From: Callipepla californica brunnescens
Taxonomy: Eukaryota > Chordata > Aves > Galliformes > Odontophoridae
Length of the DNA: 64,000 nucleotides
Direction of reading: 5' to 3'
Assembly (NCBI GenBank): GCA_023055505.1
Contig: JALIRH010000002.1
Span: forward strand, 1,612,001-1,676,000
Shown here: piece after piece, positions 36,280 through 48,594 of the stretch
Layout: the number at the start of each line of letters is the position of its first letter
Position numbering within the stretch: position 1 is the stretch's first letter
Notes under the pieces: model-generated
What the model saw: only the letters and a program-made list of their open reading frames with translations
What the model was told of the DNA's origin: nothing
Databases searched by the model: none
Translations under genes and position numbers: made by a program

Positions 36280-36470
36280 AGAGGGCAGTGGGCATGGAGC
36301 AGGCTCCACAGGACAGTGATCGCCATCCCAAGCTGCTGGAGATCAAGGAACGTTTGCACAGTACTCTCAGACAGCTGGTCTGAATTTTGGGTAGTCCTGT
36401 GTGGAGCCAGGAGCTGGACTCAATGATCCTTGTGGGTCCCTTTCAACTCGAGATATTCTCTTCATACTCT
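36280..36470 (+). mobile_element. CR1 3' tail, class C
   Basis: CCCAAGCTGCTGGAGATCAA, GCACAGTACTCTCAGACAGC, GTGGAGCCAGGAGCTGGACT, CAATGATCCTTGTGGGTCCC and TTTCAACTCGAGATATTCTC. Plus strand. The terminal repeats are eroded to TTCATACTCTTCTC. Confidence 0.88.
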
Positions 36471-37838
36471 TCTCTCAGGCACTCATTCTCTGCTGCAATA
36501 GCAGATTGATTGATGATGGGGTGTTCACCCAGGCTGGAACATGAACATTCTCTTCATGCTTACATAGCCTGATTTTAATTTAAGGTTTCTCTTTTTCCCT
36601 GATGTGTTCCTCTCCTTGCCCAGCTCTGTGAGTTCACTGTATTTTATGAGTTATGCTAATCAATCCTTCAAGTCTATGTTAATCTATCATTTGGACTCCA
36701 GTGGGTGGATAACGTTGGAAAGGTGTGCTCCCCTCCCTGTTCCCCACGTTCTCCAGAAATCTGAAGGAATTGAGTGGTAAGCAAGGATAGACCTGCTGGA
36801 CAGAGGTGAGGAAGTACTACTTGTTAGAACCATGAAAAGGATGCTCATTTTTCTCCCACGTCTGGGAAGTGAGCGTCCTCTCCCCACCCAACATTTTCTT
36901 GAGACACAACAATCCTCACGGAGTCTAATTTGAGGATGGGGTGCTGGAGAGTGGCTGAGATCAGACTCAGTGTCAATAAACTGTCAGGAACTAGCCTTAT
37001 TCATCATGGTTATTGGGTAAGTGCCAGGGACCCTACAGTAATTCGGTTGAGTTTCTTCTCTGCTAAATGAGTTTACAGTGATGAATAGTGTTTGCTGGGT
37101 AATTTAATAATATTAATGGGATCTCATTAGCTTTGGTATTCATTTACATTCTTGAAGGTGTATCCCCTGCTGGCAGTCTTGGGAAAGACTGGAGCAGACA
37201 GGAAAACCAATATTCTAATTCATTCACATCTCTAAATACTTCCAATAAGGTAAAGGTTTTGAAGCACTTTATTGGTTTGGTTTATTTAATTTATATTGCT
37301 CTTTGTGTGCTGTGGTTTTATTTCCTCCACAGGCAGTAAAACCAATATTGTTTAGTCGAAAGTGCCTTCAAGGAAGTTGATATGTGAGTTAGAAATATCA
37401 AAATGGCCAGAATTCTTGTTATTATTATTATCCAAGATGCACATGATAGAAATGCAGTAATTCACTTAAAATAAATCCATCTACCAATGCACAAGTAGCC
37501 TGTCTTTCTGAAATAAGCATCACTGATAGGACTGGTAGCTGTCATCTTGATCATTGCTACAGCTGTTGAAAATGGGACTGGCAGAAAGAAGGCATTCATA
37601 CTGCTTGCTTTGATCTCTCCGAACAAGATCCCTTTTATAGAATTTCATTAAATTTGATATCTCCTGTGTGAAGTCCTCTCCCTCTTTTTGCCTCACAGGA
37701 AACATGAAGGTAAGAATCATCATATGGCATTATCAGTAGGAATAACAGTAACAAGGCAAAGAATCCTTCAAGGGAATGTGTTACCAGGAACCAAAAACCT
37801 CCAAAAGGTTCACAGCAGCAAAATGAATGGAAAAGTTA

Positions 37839-37880
<42 letters not shown>

Positions 37881-40537
37881 AATACTTCGTATTCCAATTT
37901 CCCTGTAGATGAAAGTAGCCAGATCATAACATTGAGTGCAACTTAATTTTCTGGGCAAATGAGAATTTTTCACAGAATTTTCATCCAATTTTTTTCCTAT
38001 GGGTACAATCTCTCAGCACTTTCAGAAGAATTTAATCCTTGAAGCTCATAATCCAGGCAACTGTAAAATTCTAGATTTTGCAAGGAATTTTTCAGTAAAT
38101 ACTTCTGTTCCTTTTTGAAAACAAAAGCCTTAATAGAATTTGAAATTACAACTTTTTCACCTTTTAAAATTCTTTTTATACCACACGGTGCTGAATATAT
38201 GGGAAAGGCTTTAACTATTTTCATGTTGAAATGCAAACCAAAAAAAGATGTAGACAAAAGAAAGGATATTTTTAATAACATGTGCAATTCATTCAAAAAA
38301 CTCCCACATTTTTCATCACAAATTTCAGATGAAAATGTTTTTGGTCCAGACGTAGTTTACCTCTTATACCAGAATAATATCCCTATCACGCTAAAGACCT
38401 CCACATACTCAGAGCTCATATTTCATGCCATTTTTGCACCAGAAGAGTGAATAATTCAGCAGATTGGAGTAATGAATCATTTTCTCATCCTTAGGTGGCT
38501 GTTGCTCATGATGATTAATGCTGATTTATTTATTACTTGTGACAGTCTCAACCAGGTCAGGGCCTCACTATGTGACATACTGTATGAGATAAAAGGAATA
38601 AACAGTTCCTGCCCCAAAGAGCCTGAAGTGCAAATTTCTGTTCAAGTCCTTGACACTGGCTAACTGCCCTTAGTGAACAACTAATATTTACCCATACCAG
38701 TCACAGAAAACAGTGATGGGTGTAGAGGAGAAGATAATCTCATTGTATAGAAGCCTTGCCAGAAAATTCCACCTTTGATAAGCACCACATATTTATTTCT
38801 TCATCAGCTTCACCACAAATCACTTTGTAAGAACTGGATGACAAGATGTTTCTGCAAACAAGGATCCCATAAAGGTATTTATAGGGTTCCTTAAGGTGCA
38901 GTCAGGAGTTGCAGTTGCATTATTTAGCTACCCATGCCTGATGTGTTTAAGCTTTTTGACAAGTGGTGTTTCCTGACACAAAACTGAAACACACATTATA
39001 TTCAACCATGCTTACCCACATTTATAAACTGTGGTTCCTTTTAAAGATGAGTATAATTTAAATATAAAAGCCCACCAATCCATGTGAATGCCACCAATTA
39101 CACGATGGTCTCTTTACAAAGAGACTTTACTTTGCATAAAGTGGTTCCACCCAGAAGGAAAAACAAGTAGAGGACAACTGTGAGATGATCAAAATAGCAT
39201 GATGGACTGCACTTTCCAACAACAGGCTGTCTCCCTATTCCACAGGGAGGAATGGGATTTCTTTCCAGGAATACTTGGCGAATTTGTCCCTGAGGGAGGC
39301 AATTCTTTAAAGGGAGCCTGATTCACACTAGTTCAGTTCATTTGTAAGTGAAGTAGTACCTTTAAACAAGGGTCAAGCCTGATCTTTAAAATAGAATGGA
39401 TTAGGTGTGAAAAGAAGTTTTCTTGTCTGTGGGTAATGCTCTTGCAAGGCACTGCCCTGGAGGAAAAAAATAAGTTTATAATTCAAGAGTATCTGTCCAA
39501 AAATATTCAGCAGTCATAACTACAGGGCTACACCAGTGATGCATAAATGTTGTCAAAGTGTATTTCCTACACTGTTTCCTGCTTAAACAAATATTGTCCA
39601 TCAGGTTGACCTGCACTATGGAGGGACAATTCAGTACCAGACACATTTAGTCAGTGGTGAAACTAACAGACACATCATTTCTCAAAGAAAACCATTTCAA
39701 TATAAACTTTCTTCTAGAGAGCCCAAATAACAGATACATCAAATTATCTTGTTCAATAATTTATTCCTAAAAAAGAAATAGTGCTCCAAACTAATGTTCT
39801 ATTTCAAAACCTGTTGTGCCCTTTACCTTTTGATCTCTGTCACTCTTCATCTCTTCCATCTTCTTTTTTTTTTTTGTAATATTAACTAGAAATGGGTGAA
39901 GATTTTTTTCTGTTTTTAAGATTTTTTTTTTTTTTTCTCAGTTTCCAGACTCTGATCTTTTAGGATTCTGTGGAGTGTTCCTAGGCCTCTTCTCACCATT
40001 TTTTCTCTGGAAAACTGGATCTACCATCCCTATGCAAGGGCATCATAAAATGGCTACTATCAACTACATCTGTCTCTGCCCAAACAGATATCTTATTCTT
40101 TCTATTTGACATCAACCAGTATTTTGTCTATTGCCAGCTCAAATCAAGCTAATATTTAATGTTTCTCTCAGGAGTTCCTTTCTCTCACAACCCCTTCAGG
40201 TATAAACCTCAAACACCAGCAAAATGACACAATCTTTTCTACTGTCTCCTTCTTAAACTCAATGACAAATGCTATTTTCTCCACTGTTAAATATCTCATC
40301 TGACCTTTTTGGCCCCTACTGCCAAATCAGTGCACCAAGATCTCTTTTCACATCTTCCTCATAGCATCAACCTTTACTGGGCTTCATCTGTGTTCCCATC
40401 ACATCACTTTTTCAGGATATTTTAGCTTACATCTTTAAACTACAATAGTTCCCCTTCTCTACATAACACTTACTGCACTGGGTTTTAAACAACATCCCGT
40501 TTCTCTCCTCTTTAAGCTTACTTTTTCCACTATCATA
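36471..40537. other. Anonymous non-coding DNA with simple repeats
   Basis: Holds the (TA)17 repeat at 37842-37875, T-runs at 39864-39875 (12) and 39922-39936 (15), and a perfect 8-bp inverted repeat at 39108-39125. Open stretches at 38115-38450 (opens on TTG) and 38472-38663 have no recognisable domain; the first overlaps a minus-strand one. Confidence 0.55.
37842..37875. repeat. (TA)17 microsatellite
   Basis: Seventeen uninterrupted TA units, likely length-polymorphic. Confidence 0.97.
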
Positions 40538-40725
40538 TAATCGTAGAATTATGAATCATGAATTGGTGGGAATCTTTAAAGGCCGTCTAGTCCAATTCCC
40601 CTGCAATGAACGGGGACACCTACAGCTAGACCAGAGTGTTCAAAGTCATGTCCAGCCTGACCTTGAATATTCATCTCCAAGAATGGTGCATCTACCACAT
40701 CTCTTTTTCAGGATACAAACTTGCT
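40538..40725 (-). mobile_element. CR1 3' tail, class A
   Basis: CATATAATCGTAGAATTATG, GGAATCTTTAAAGGCCGTCT, CAATGAACGGGGACACCTAC, GCTAGACCAGAGTG and CCAGCCTGACCTTGAATATT. Minus strand, about 185 bp. Confidence 0.9.
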
Positions 40726-41802
40726 TCCCCAGCACTGTTCCCTACCTATTAGTCATGTGCCCCTCTCTGATATGAGTATCAATTTGAAATCCTAAGAGTT
40801 TTGAGTCCAGGTGTGTAGGGCAGGATTTTTCTCATCCAACTTGTGAAGACAACCATCTAACCACCTACCTAAGCTCATTGCTTAAGGTTCCATTCACAGC
40901 TAGTAGTAAAAAATAAATACTCTGGGGTCCAACTGACCTACTTTATTTTAAGAAATCTCTTCTCAACAGCAAGAGGGGCTGTACTAGGCAGTACAACCCT
41001 CCTCTGACAATACTGACTGGTAGAGCTGAGTGTAACTTTTTCCTGAGAAGGAATCACGCGTAGATGAAACTTGCTCATTTTACCAAGTTTAAAAAGAATT
41101 TGTTGCTGTCAAGTGAACAACTATTTTTTTTCTGTGGTGAGGTGAAAGCATTTAGCTTCCTTGCAGGAAGAAGCCACTGGCCAAGTGCAAGCTCTGAATA
41201 CCAATCCAGAAATAACACTTGAAGAACTGACTGCTTCCTTGGGATTGAAAATGCAGACAGAAAATTTATGTGCATTCAGCCTGGGCCTTTTATTCAGTGT
41301 CCACAACAATTTCAACACTGGACATTTTGGGTTAATTAGGTCAGCTCAGATTAGTCACAGCTCTCTTAAGGAACATTTTTAAAATAGGTTTTTATTCTTA
41401 GGGCCATATGGAATTAGTAAGAGTCTAGTCAAAATACATGCACTTAACAGCCTTTTCTGGGCTAGGGCTTTAGAAAGTTTATTTAGAGAAAGCCATTTAA
41501 AAAGCTAAGATCTAGTTCAGCTCCCCCTGAGCATGAGGAAATAAATAGTGTCCCTGTAGTGCTAAGATCTGTCTCTGAAAGTAAACAAAACAAGGGATAC
41601 TTGCCCTCTCTGCCCTTTGATTTCCACCTCTAGACCAGACCGATGGCTGCATGCCCATATACTCAATAAAATGTGTCCATTATTGCAGTCTGTAAAACAG
41701 AGCATTAAGGTCATACTGCCCTGCAGAAAATATTTAGAGTGGATGGAAGAAAAAGTCTACTTTGTTCTTCCATTTGCCTGACTGCACTGTGTTTTCTTTT
41801 GT
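40726..41802. other. Anonymous non-coding DNA
   Basis: No element recognised. Overlapping open frames on both strands at 41075-41382 share the same DNA and have no domain. Confidence 0.55.
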
Positions 41803-41912
41803 CCCCCAACCATCACCACCATGCCCATTAAACCATGTCCTTCAGTGTCACGTCTATACGTTTCTTGAACACCGCCAGGGATGAGGACTCCACCACTTCC
41901 AGAAATATGACC
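41803..41912 (-). mobile_element. CR1 fragment, class B, tail missing
   Basis: CCAACCATCACCACCATGCC, CATTAAACCATGTCCTTCAG, GTTTCTTGAACACCGCCAGG and GACTCCACCACTTCC match class B just inside the tail. The terminal ATCATAGAATC and GGTTGGAAAAG parts are absent, so this is an internal remnant. Confidence 0.85.
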
Positions 41913-44151
41913 TTTGACCACTGAATAGACATGATGCTCTAGGCCATTTTAAACGAAATGTTTGTGTCTTCAGTCCAAGAAAATTGTGTATTGTAGGAGA
42001 AGGATTTAAGAAATGGGTCTGGAAATGGTAACATGGTGCTCAGATCACAATCTGACCCACTGCCCCATCCCTATTCCTTTTACCCTTTGCATGCACTGTG
42101 CCCCTGATTTCACCCTCAAAGCTTGCTATGGATTCACCCAACAAAGCTCTTTCCCTTCAAGCTCTCACTGAGACCAGTAATCTAGAAATTGGTCCACCAG
42201 TGTTTTGCCCCAAATTACTGATGAACTCCAGTGCACAATGGCACAGATAAATTTATTTTTTTTCTTGACCTCTATTGGGTCTCTCAGAGCACACAGTAGA
42301 AGCACTCCTGAGATGAGGAAGCAATCACTTTAAAAGGTGATATCTGAAATTGCATAGCTACATAGTTCTCATTGACCCCTACAGTGAACACTATTGACCA
42401 CCGTTCTGTATCCATCTGCAGCCATTTACCAAAGTCTGAACATTTCTGAGTCCTGGCAGAGAGTTTGGATCCTCTCTCAAAGCAATTCAAACATGACACA
42501 GCAGAGTGGGCAGGAGACCAAGACCCATCTACTCCCCCAAATGGGTGTAAAAGAGTGAATATTCCATATGCACTCTTAAAACATATGGGGAAAAAAAAAA
42601 AAAAAGAAAAAAGAAAAAAGAGGACTTAAAAAAACAACACCAGGGGAAAAAAATGCTTTTAAAATAGGCTTTTCAATTTGACTCACTGCAATAGGGAGAG
42701 CAGCTATCGGTCTGGAAACAACATGCCTCCCAAATCCACTACATCCTTTGAGAGTCATTTTCACAGGAGGGAGTTAAAGAGCTCAGATACCTTCACACTT
42801 GCCTTTTGCAACTGCTACAAGAACATTCAAGGAAAAATATCATCAGACACAAGCAGAAGGCAAAATACCTACATAAAAGACATGGATAATATATGTCAGG
42901 TTCTGATGCTCCAAAAACGAAAAGCATAATTGATGAAATGAAAGTCACTATTGTCATGAACTGGAAGCAGACTCCTGAGTTCACTTCTACATCTGTAGAA
43001 TTCAGCTTTATATCTGTAGAGTTCAGTTCTACATTTGCCATGTTTAATAGTGCCTCTTTTTGCTGGTCTCTGCTACTCCCTGCAGTGGCTCATAGTCCAC
43101 TGTGCCATGATAAAACATCTTAGGAGGGAGCACAAGGGGAGCAAGAGGAGAGAAAAGACGTATCGTTCCAGAGTACTCCAGGAACAGAAACATGCTTTGC
43201 TTGAGTTTCATGGTACTTTCGGTCAAGTAGAAACCTTCTAAAATCTGGGGGGAAAAAATCCTTCTCACTGGAACTTTCACTGATACTGAATTTAGAGGTT
43301 TACTGTAAGGTTGGTTATGCACAGGCAAGTTATTATGGTTCAACAGCCCTGTGCTAATCCCTGAGTGACAGCCACACAAGTGTCCAGGAAAGGTTTCTTG
43401 AAGTGGACCCCTATCTGAACATCACTACATCCACCCAGAGTTGATAAAGGGGACAGGCATGGACTGCAGGTGAGTTACACAAGTGTTGTTCCAGCTCCTG
43501 CTGTGAATCCAGCACTTCCCACTCCATGTAAGACCTTGTGTTCTCAGACACTGCAGTGTCACTGTGAAGTGACAGCTTCAGAGAGACCTTGAGAAGCCAG
43601 CTGGAAACATCTCAGGTGTGTATTTTTAGCACACTACGCCTGGAAACTCAGCTCGGGGAGTTACTACTAGAAAGGCAAAGGAAGTGTGAGAGTGGGGAGA
43701 GGGAAGCAAAGTACATTCTGATAAGGAATTAACAGCTATCAAATGATCATCATTTGGGTACCGAGACCTGAGTCTGTCCCCCAGCTTCAGCATCTTCCTT
43801 CCTTTTCACACTGGAAGAAATGAGGGAAGGAGTAAAATAATATTCATGCACATTTAACAGAGAAATGTATGTCCTGGGGAGGGAACTGCAGCCCTCCTAT
43901 CTTCTGAGGTTAAAAAGGCTTTTCCACCCAGATTTCCACAAAAACCATAAAGTGCTTTACCCACCAAGTGGCCCTCACTCACTCTGGCTTCATAAAGTGA
44001 GCTTTCTGTTTTCAAAATGGGTAGGAATGCACTTTTTGACCAAAGATCCTCCAAGACAACAACACTCAGATGGTTTGTGGACTGGGACAGATATCATTTG
44101 AAGGTCTGTAGGGTCTTCATGCAATGGGGGTCACCAAAAGAAAGGACAGAA
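41913..44151. other. Anonymous non-coding DNA
   Basis: Contains an A-rich tract at 42591-42620 and the 21-bp x 3 tandem repeat at 42972-43034. Overlapping plus and minus frames between 42678 and 43379 have no recognisable domain. Otherwise nothing seen. Confidence 0.55.
42972..43034. repeat. 21-bp tandem repeat, three copies
   Basis: Copies at 42972-42992, 42993-43013 and 43014-43034 share the pattern CTGTAGARTTCAGTTCTACAT, with copy 1 diverged at its start. The period is exactly 21 bp with no gaps. Confidence 0.9.
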
Positions 44152-44322
44152 ATTACAGAATCATAGAATGGTGTGGGTTGGAAGGAACATTAAAGGTTAT
44201 CTACTTCCAACCTCCTTATCAAGGGCATGGTTGCCAACCAACACATCAGTCTGCCCAGAGCCCCAACCAACCTACCCCTGAGCATCTCCATGGTTGGGGG
44301 ACATCCACAGCTAAGTGTTAAA
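44152..44322 (-). mobile_element. CR1 3' tail, class A (left arm of an inverted pair)
   Basis: TTACAGAATCATAGAATGGT, GTGGGTTGGAAGGAACATT, AAGGGCATGGTTGCCAACC and CATGGTTGGGGGACATCCAC. Minus strand, about 170 bp. Confidence 0.92.
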
Positions 44323-44499
44323 GCGTGGGAGAAGTGGGACAACCAGGAACATAGAGAAGGGATGAATGCCCTGCTTCATCTACTCAGAACTGCACAGAAG
44401 AAAGCACATTAATTATTTGAATGCAGAAATGGTGAATTATGGGTAGTGGTATGACCAGAAATGCAGCTGTTTGGAGGTTTATTTCAAGTGGGTGGGATA

Positions 44500-44675
44500 A
44501 ATCAGTGAAGCACTGCCCAGAGAGGTGGTGGATATCCTGTCCTTGGAGGCATTCAGAGTCAGGCTGGACAGGGCTCTGAGCAAGCTGTAGGTGACCTTGT
44601 TAATTGCGGGTGGGTTGGTCTAGATGAGCTTTAGATATCCCTTCCAACTCACATGATTCTATGACTCTATAAATC
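44500..44675 (+). mobile_element. CR1 3' tail, class A (right arm of an inverted pair)
   Basis: CACTGCCCAGAGAGGTGGTG, GGAGGCATTCAGAGTCAGG, GGTCTAGATGAGCTTTAGAT, CCCTTCCAACTCACATGATT and the terminal CTATGACTCTATAAATC. Plus strand; it covers the same CR1 segment as 44152-44322 in the opposite direction. Confidence 0.92.
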
Positions 44676-45879
44676 TAGGGATGCAGACAAGCCATGAGAC
44701 CCATAGGGGAGAGCAATGGCAGGTGTAAATGATCCATGAGAGACACTTGGTAAGCCTTCTGGTATGAGACATTACCACACCCCTACTGAAAAGCAGGCTG
44801 TTTCTTGACCTTGAGAAAATCACCTGTCAAACCCCACCTTCTGCTCTCCCTCCACTTCTCAGTTATTAAACACCCCCAGAGAGCTTGGGAAGTCCTCTGA
44901 ATACCTGAACCTCAGGCAGAGAATTTCAGATCTTTGCATGTTAAAAAAAAAAAGAAGAAGAAAGAAAAAAGTGACAGGAGGGGTGTGAAACTGAGCAATA
45001 CTTGCTATTTTCCTGGCTGAGTCTTGATGTGCTCTGGTTTCGGAATAAGTCCTGATTAATACTGATCCTGCATTTACAAAATTAAATTAGGCTGCTTAAA
45101 ATTAAAAATACATATTTATTTTAAATAGGCCGAGTATTCCGAATGAATTGGAAAGTAAAGAGGATAGAATATTACAAATGAGACAATTAAGCAAAGTGAG
45201 CAGCAGAAATTGTATAAATTATAGTCTTGCAATGAAACAGTGCTTTGATACAGGGGAAGCTGGCAAAGACTATTGCCACCAGAGATGGAAAGCGTTGAGG
45301 AGGGATGGTTGGGAAAGAGGTTATAGAAGAAAGGAAAAAAAACCCACAACACTCTGAGAAAATCCATTATTATTGATTTAAGGAGGTAATCAAGGGGAAA
45401 GAGTCTCAAACAGGCAGGATGGAATAGTGATTGCAAAACCTGAACACTGTGATACCGGGGTTTCACACAGCTCTTCTGGCTGCAGAATTGCACTACTGGG
45501 AGAGCCTTGGGCCCAAACCTGGTACTGCCTGGCCTGGCTGCCTTCCCAGCACCTGCCAGGTATAATGAAGCTCCAGAAGTATGTAAAAGGATCAGATCAG
45601 ACCTGAAAGCTCAACACTCAGTATGGGACAATGGGTAAATTCAAAGAGCAGGAATGAAGGTGGTTGTTTGAATTAGAAGCCAGACAAGGGGAGCACTAAC
45701 AGCTTTAAGCCTACGAGCACCAACTTAGCCAAATGTTGTCATTTTAAGAACGTAAAAAAAACCCAAAAGAAAAATGGAAACATGGTTTTGGGAAAATGGA
45801 AATCACATTACTCTCTCACCCTTCTACAAAACACAGGCTTCTGTCAGAGCAGGACATCTATGGAAGAAAATGAAGGATA
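44676..45879. other. Anonymous non-coding DNA, partly very AT-rich
   Basis: Purine tract at 44943-44971. An AT-rich low-repeat stretch at about 45040-45270 has several AATTAA and TTAATTA-like motifs. A 125-codon minus open stretch at 45116-45493 has no domain. Confidence 0.55.
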
Positions 45880-45975
45880 CAGAACCTGGTTTAGGGAGCT
45901 TCTTTGGCAGGGGGGTCGGACTAGGTGATCTCTAGAAGTCCTTTCCAAACCCTACAATTCTGAGATTCTGTGATA
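45880..45975 (+). mobile_element. CR1 3' tail, class D
   Basis: GAACCTGGTTTAGGGAGCTT, GGGGGGTCGGACTAGGTGAT, CTCTAGAAGTCCTTTCCAAA, then CAATTCTGAGATTCTGTGAT. Plus strand, under 100 bp. Confidence 0.93.
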
Positions 45976-46398
45976 GCTTTGCCAAGGAACAGTAATGGAA
46001 TTTTCACTTTTTAATAGAGAATTTGAGATCGTTTGCTTTCCCCAGACTGGAGATGCCAAAGCTGGCTATGGATGATGCTCACAGCTACAGAGCCACAAAG
46101 CTACAGAGGTTCAGCACACTGGAGAATATTGTCCCAGGTATGCAAATTGTTACTGACTAAAATGCTAATTATCCTTCAATATACTGAAAATGTTTCCCTT
46201 GGTTTTCTTGCAAGAATGCATACATATACAGATAGTTTGACAGATCCCTTATAAACATACCCAGCTGCACAAAGAACTCTTCAGTACATAAGTTTCAGTG
46301 TTGAGAAGTAGGTTTTAGTTACTATGTGGTATAGGTACCGATAATGGGTTGAGGATAGTGTATGTTAGGGCCCTTAAACAATCAGCCTACTTCAAACT

Positions 46399-46436
46399 GG
46401 AAAGAGAAGGGGAGAGGAGAAGAGAAGGGGAGGAGA
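46399..46436. repeat. GA-rich purine tract
   Basis: Thirty-eight consecutive purines of the GGGGAGAGGAGAAGAG type, directly beside the following CR1 tail; possibly grown from its target-site region. Confidence 0.85.
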
Positions 46437-46439
46437 TGA

Positions 46440-46620
46440 GAGGATGACTTAGGTTGGAAGGGATCTTAACGACTGTCTAGTTCCAACCACCCTGTCATGG
46501 GCAGGGTTGCCAGCCACTAAATCAAGCACTAGATCCAGTTGCTCCAAGTCCCATCCAACTGCCTTCAACATATCCATAGATGGGGGATACGCAGCTTCTC
46601 TGGACAGCCAGTCCCTGTAC
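46440..46620 (-). mobile_element. CR1 3' tail, class A
   Basis: GACTTAGGTTGGAAGGGATC, AGTTCCAACCACCCTGTCAT, GGGCAGGGTTGCCAGCCACT and TCTCTGGACAGCC. The terminal ATCATAGAATC repeat has been replaced by the GA-rich tract. Minus strand. Confidence 0.9.
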
Positions 46621-48251
46621 TTTGTTCTTCATGAAGGTGACTTTAAAATCAGCTTGCCTGTATGCAGGTTGTTATGCAATTCCTATGCATTCTTAAAACA
46701 TTTGGCTTACATTCCTTTCTTGAGCAAATTCAGCATATTTATATTTTGGTCACAACCAAATCAAACCTTTCTGGGATTAAGTTTTTCAAAGGGAAAATTA
46801 ATTAACATGCAATGGCCTGAACTGTCACTGGAGGAAACTTATAGCCCTCTGAGTAAGGCATGTGCTGGATGAAAGGAGAGCATGGGCCTTCCATACAGAT
46901 TTGTATTTCACCAGCAAGATAAGTGAAGGTTTTCCCCTTTCACCTAGCACAAGTTTCATTGTAGCTTTTGGATTCTAGAGTCTTCTTTTGCAGTGTACCT
47001 AACTTCATATGTTAGTGTTGGATCAGGAACATGAAAGCCTCAGGACCCCCAGGTCCTAGTTCTGTATCACCCCTAAGCTGTGCAAAGTGCTAGTTGCAAC
47101 ATCTCAGTTTTTCTAAAGTTCAAACAGGAATGAAGGAACTAAATCGACACCAAAGACTAATCAGAACCTGATGATAAACCAACAGTGTTTTCTCTGCTGT
47201 GGCTCTGACTATTTGAAATGAACACTTTTTTCCAAGAGAAGAAATGAGGGGTAGTTTTCTTTACTCCTGATAGCTAAAACTGGGTCCTCAGGACTCTCTG
47301 TGTCGAGCAGTGCCTAGCTGTTTCCATGCTGGGACATGCTGACACACTCTTCCCTGGGTTTTTCCATTTAATTTCTCTCATCCTTCCAAACATATAAAGC
47401 CGGCTTTGCAAATAGTCCTAGAGAAAGCTTTTATAGTCCTTCTATACTTGCTGGCACAGTTTTGTAGGTTTTTATTTTCTTTTTATCCTGGTGATTAGTG
47501 CCTTTTGGAAGTAGATTCTATTATCTGTAGTTATATTACAGAGGAAGGGGAATTGAACTGGTCCTTCTATTTGTCTTGAGAAATGGGTTCTTTGCTCTTC
47601 TGTCAACTGTAGCTCTCAAATTAAAGATCTAATTGATCACTGAACATCAGTATTGGTGGATGCAACATTTACTTTCTTTCAGAGACTCCTGCAAAATCCA
47701 GTTTAGCTATCCACTGCGGAAATATGTATATATAACCACTATATAAATGCAAAGTGCTATTATTAACAGGAGAAAAGAATTGCTATATTGATCTAAATAA
47801 TACGCTGTTAACTGTCAGAGAGCAAGCACACTTTCTTCTAACAGCTTTTTCTAATTCTAGAGGAAGAATAACAAGGCTGGAGGCTGGAAGACATTTAGCA
47901 GCAAATATGAAAATGACTTTGTTTGTTCTCATTCTTCGTTCCTTAAACTCTCTGTGCTTTGCTGCATGCTTGTTTTACAAAGCTGCAAAGCACTTTCACT
48001 CTACAGCAAGCTCTAAAAGAAGTTCCACATGGACAACGGAGTTGAAAGGGGGAGTGAAGGAAAAACAGATTGATGTTTCTATACAGGGAAATGCAAGATG
48101 GCACGGAGAGACCCGCGTGAACAGGAGGCATCATGAACCAAGAAAGGAGCTGTATCTTCCAGGGCTGGGCTGGGCTTTCCATCCCTTTAATTGGTTTGTA
48201 ATTATACATATTTCTTTGGATATTTGAGTATCTTTCTGGGTCAAACATTCC
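46621..48251. other. Anonymous non-coding DNA with the longest open stretch of the window
   Basis: A 157-codon plus frame spans 47754-48227, but it opens on GTG; the first ATG is at 47907 and leaves 106 residues whose start is hydrophobic. There is no recognisable domain. TATATATAA and TATATAAATG lie at about 47726-47750. No transposon recognised. Confidence 0.55.
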
Positions 48252-48350
48252 ATGGTCTGATTTTGGGGTGGTCCTCTGTGGGGCCAGGAGGTGGACTTGA
48301 TGATCCTTATGGGTCCCCTTCAACTCATGTCATCCTATGATTCTGTGACC
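48252..48350 (+). mobile_element. CR1 3' tail, class C
   Basis: GGTCTGATTTTGGGGTGGTC, GGGCCAGGAGGTGGACTTGA, TGATCCTTATGGGTCCCCTT and CCTATGATTCTGTGACC. Plus strand, about 100 bp. Confidence 0.92.
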
Positions 48351-48594
48351 TCAAGATGAGGGAGTTTCATGCCAAGTAACAGAAACCTGGGAGCTTAAAC
48401 AGTCCTTTACTCGTGCCTTATGCCAGCAAAAGGTAAAGATTCTCCACTCTGCTCAACTGAAAACCACAAGAAATGAGTGAAGCTTAAAATTCAGCCCACT
48501 TATATGTTCAGGTATCTGGGCAGGAAACTTCTATTTTGGCTGAATTATGGGTCTGCACTGCACTTTCCTACTATAGTATTCCACCAGGCAAGTG
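48351..48594. other. Spacer between two CR1 tails
   Basis: Nothing recognised; the last 50 bp may be highly diverged CR1 belonging to the next copy. Confidence 0.5.

Noticed and set aside
38115..38450. 111-codon plus-strand open stretch
   Set aside because: Opens on TTG, overlaps a minus-strand open stretch, no family resemblance.
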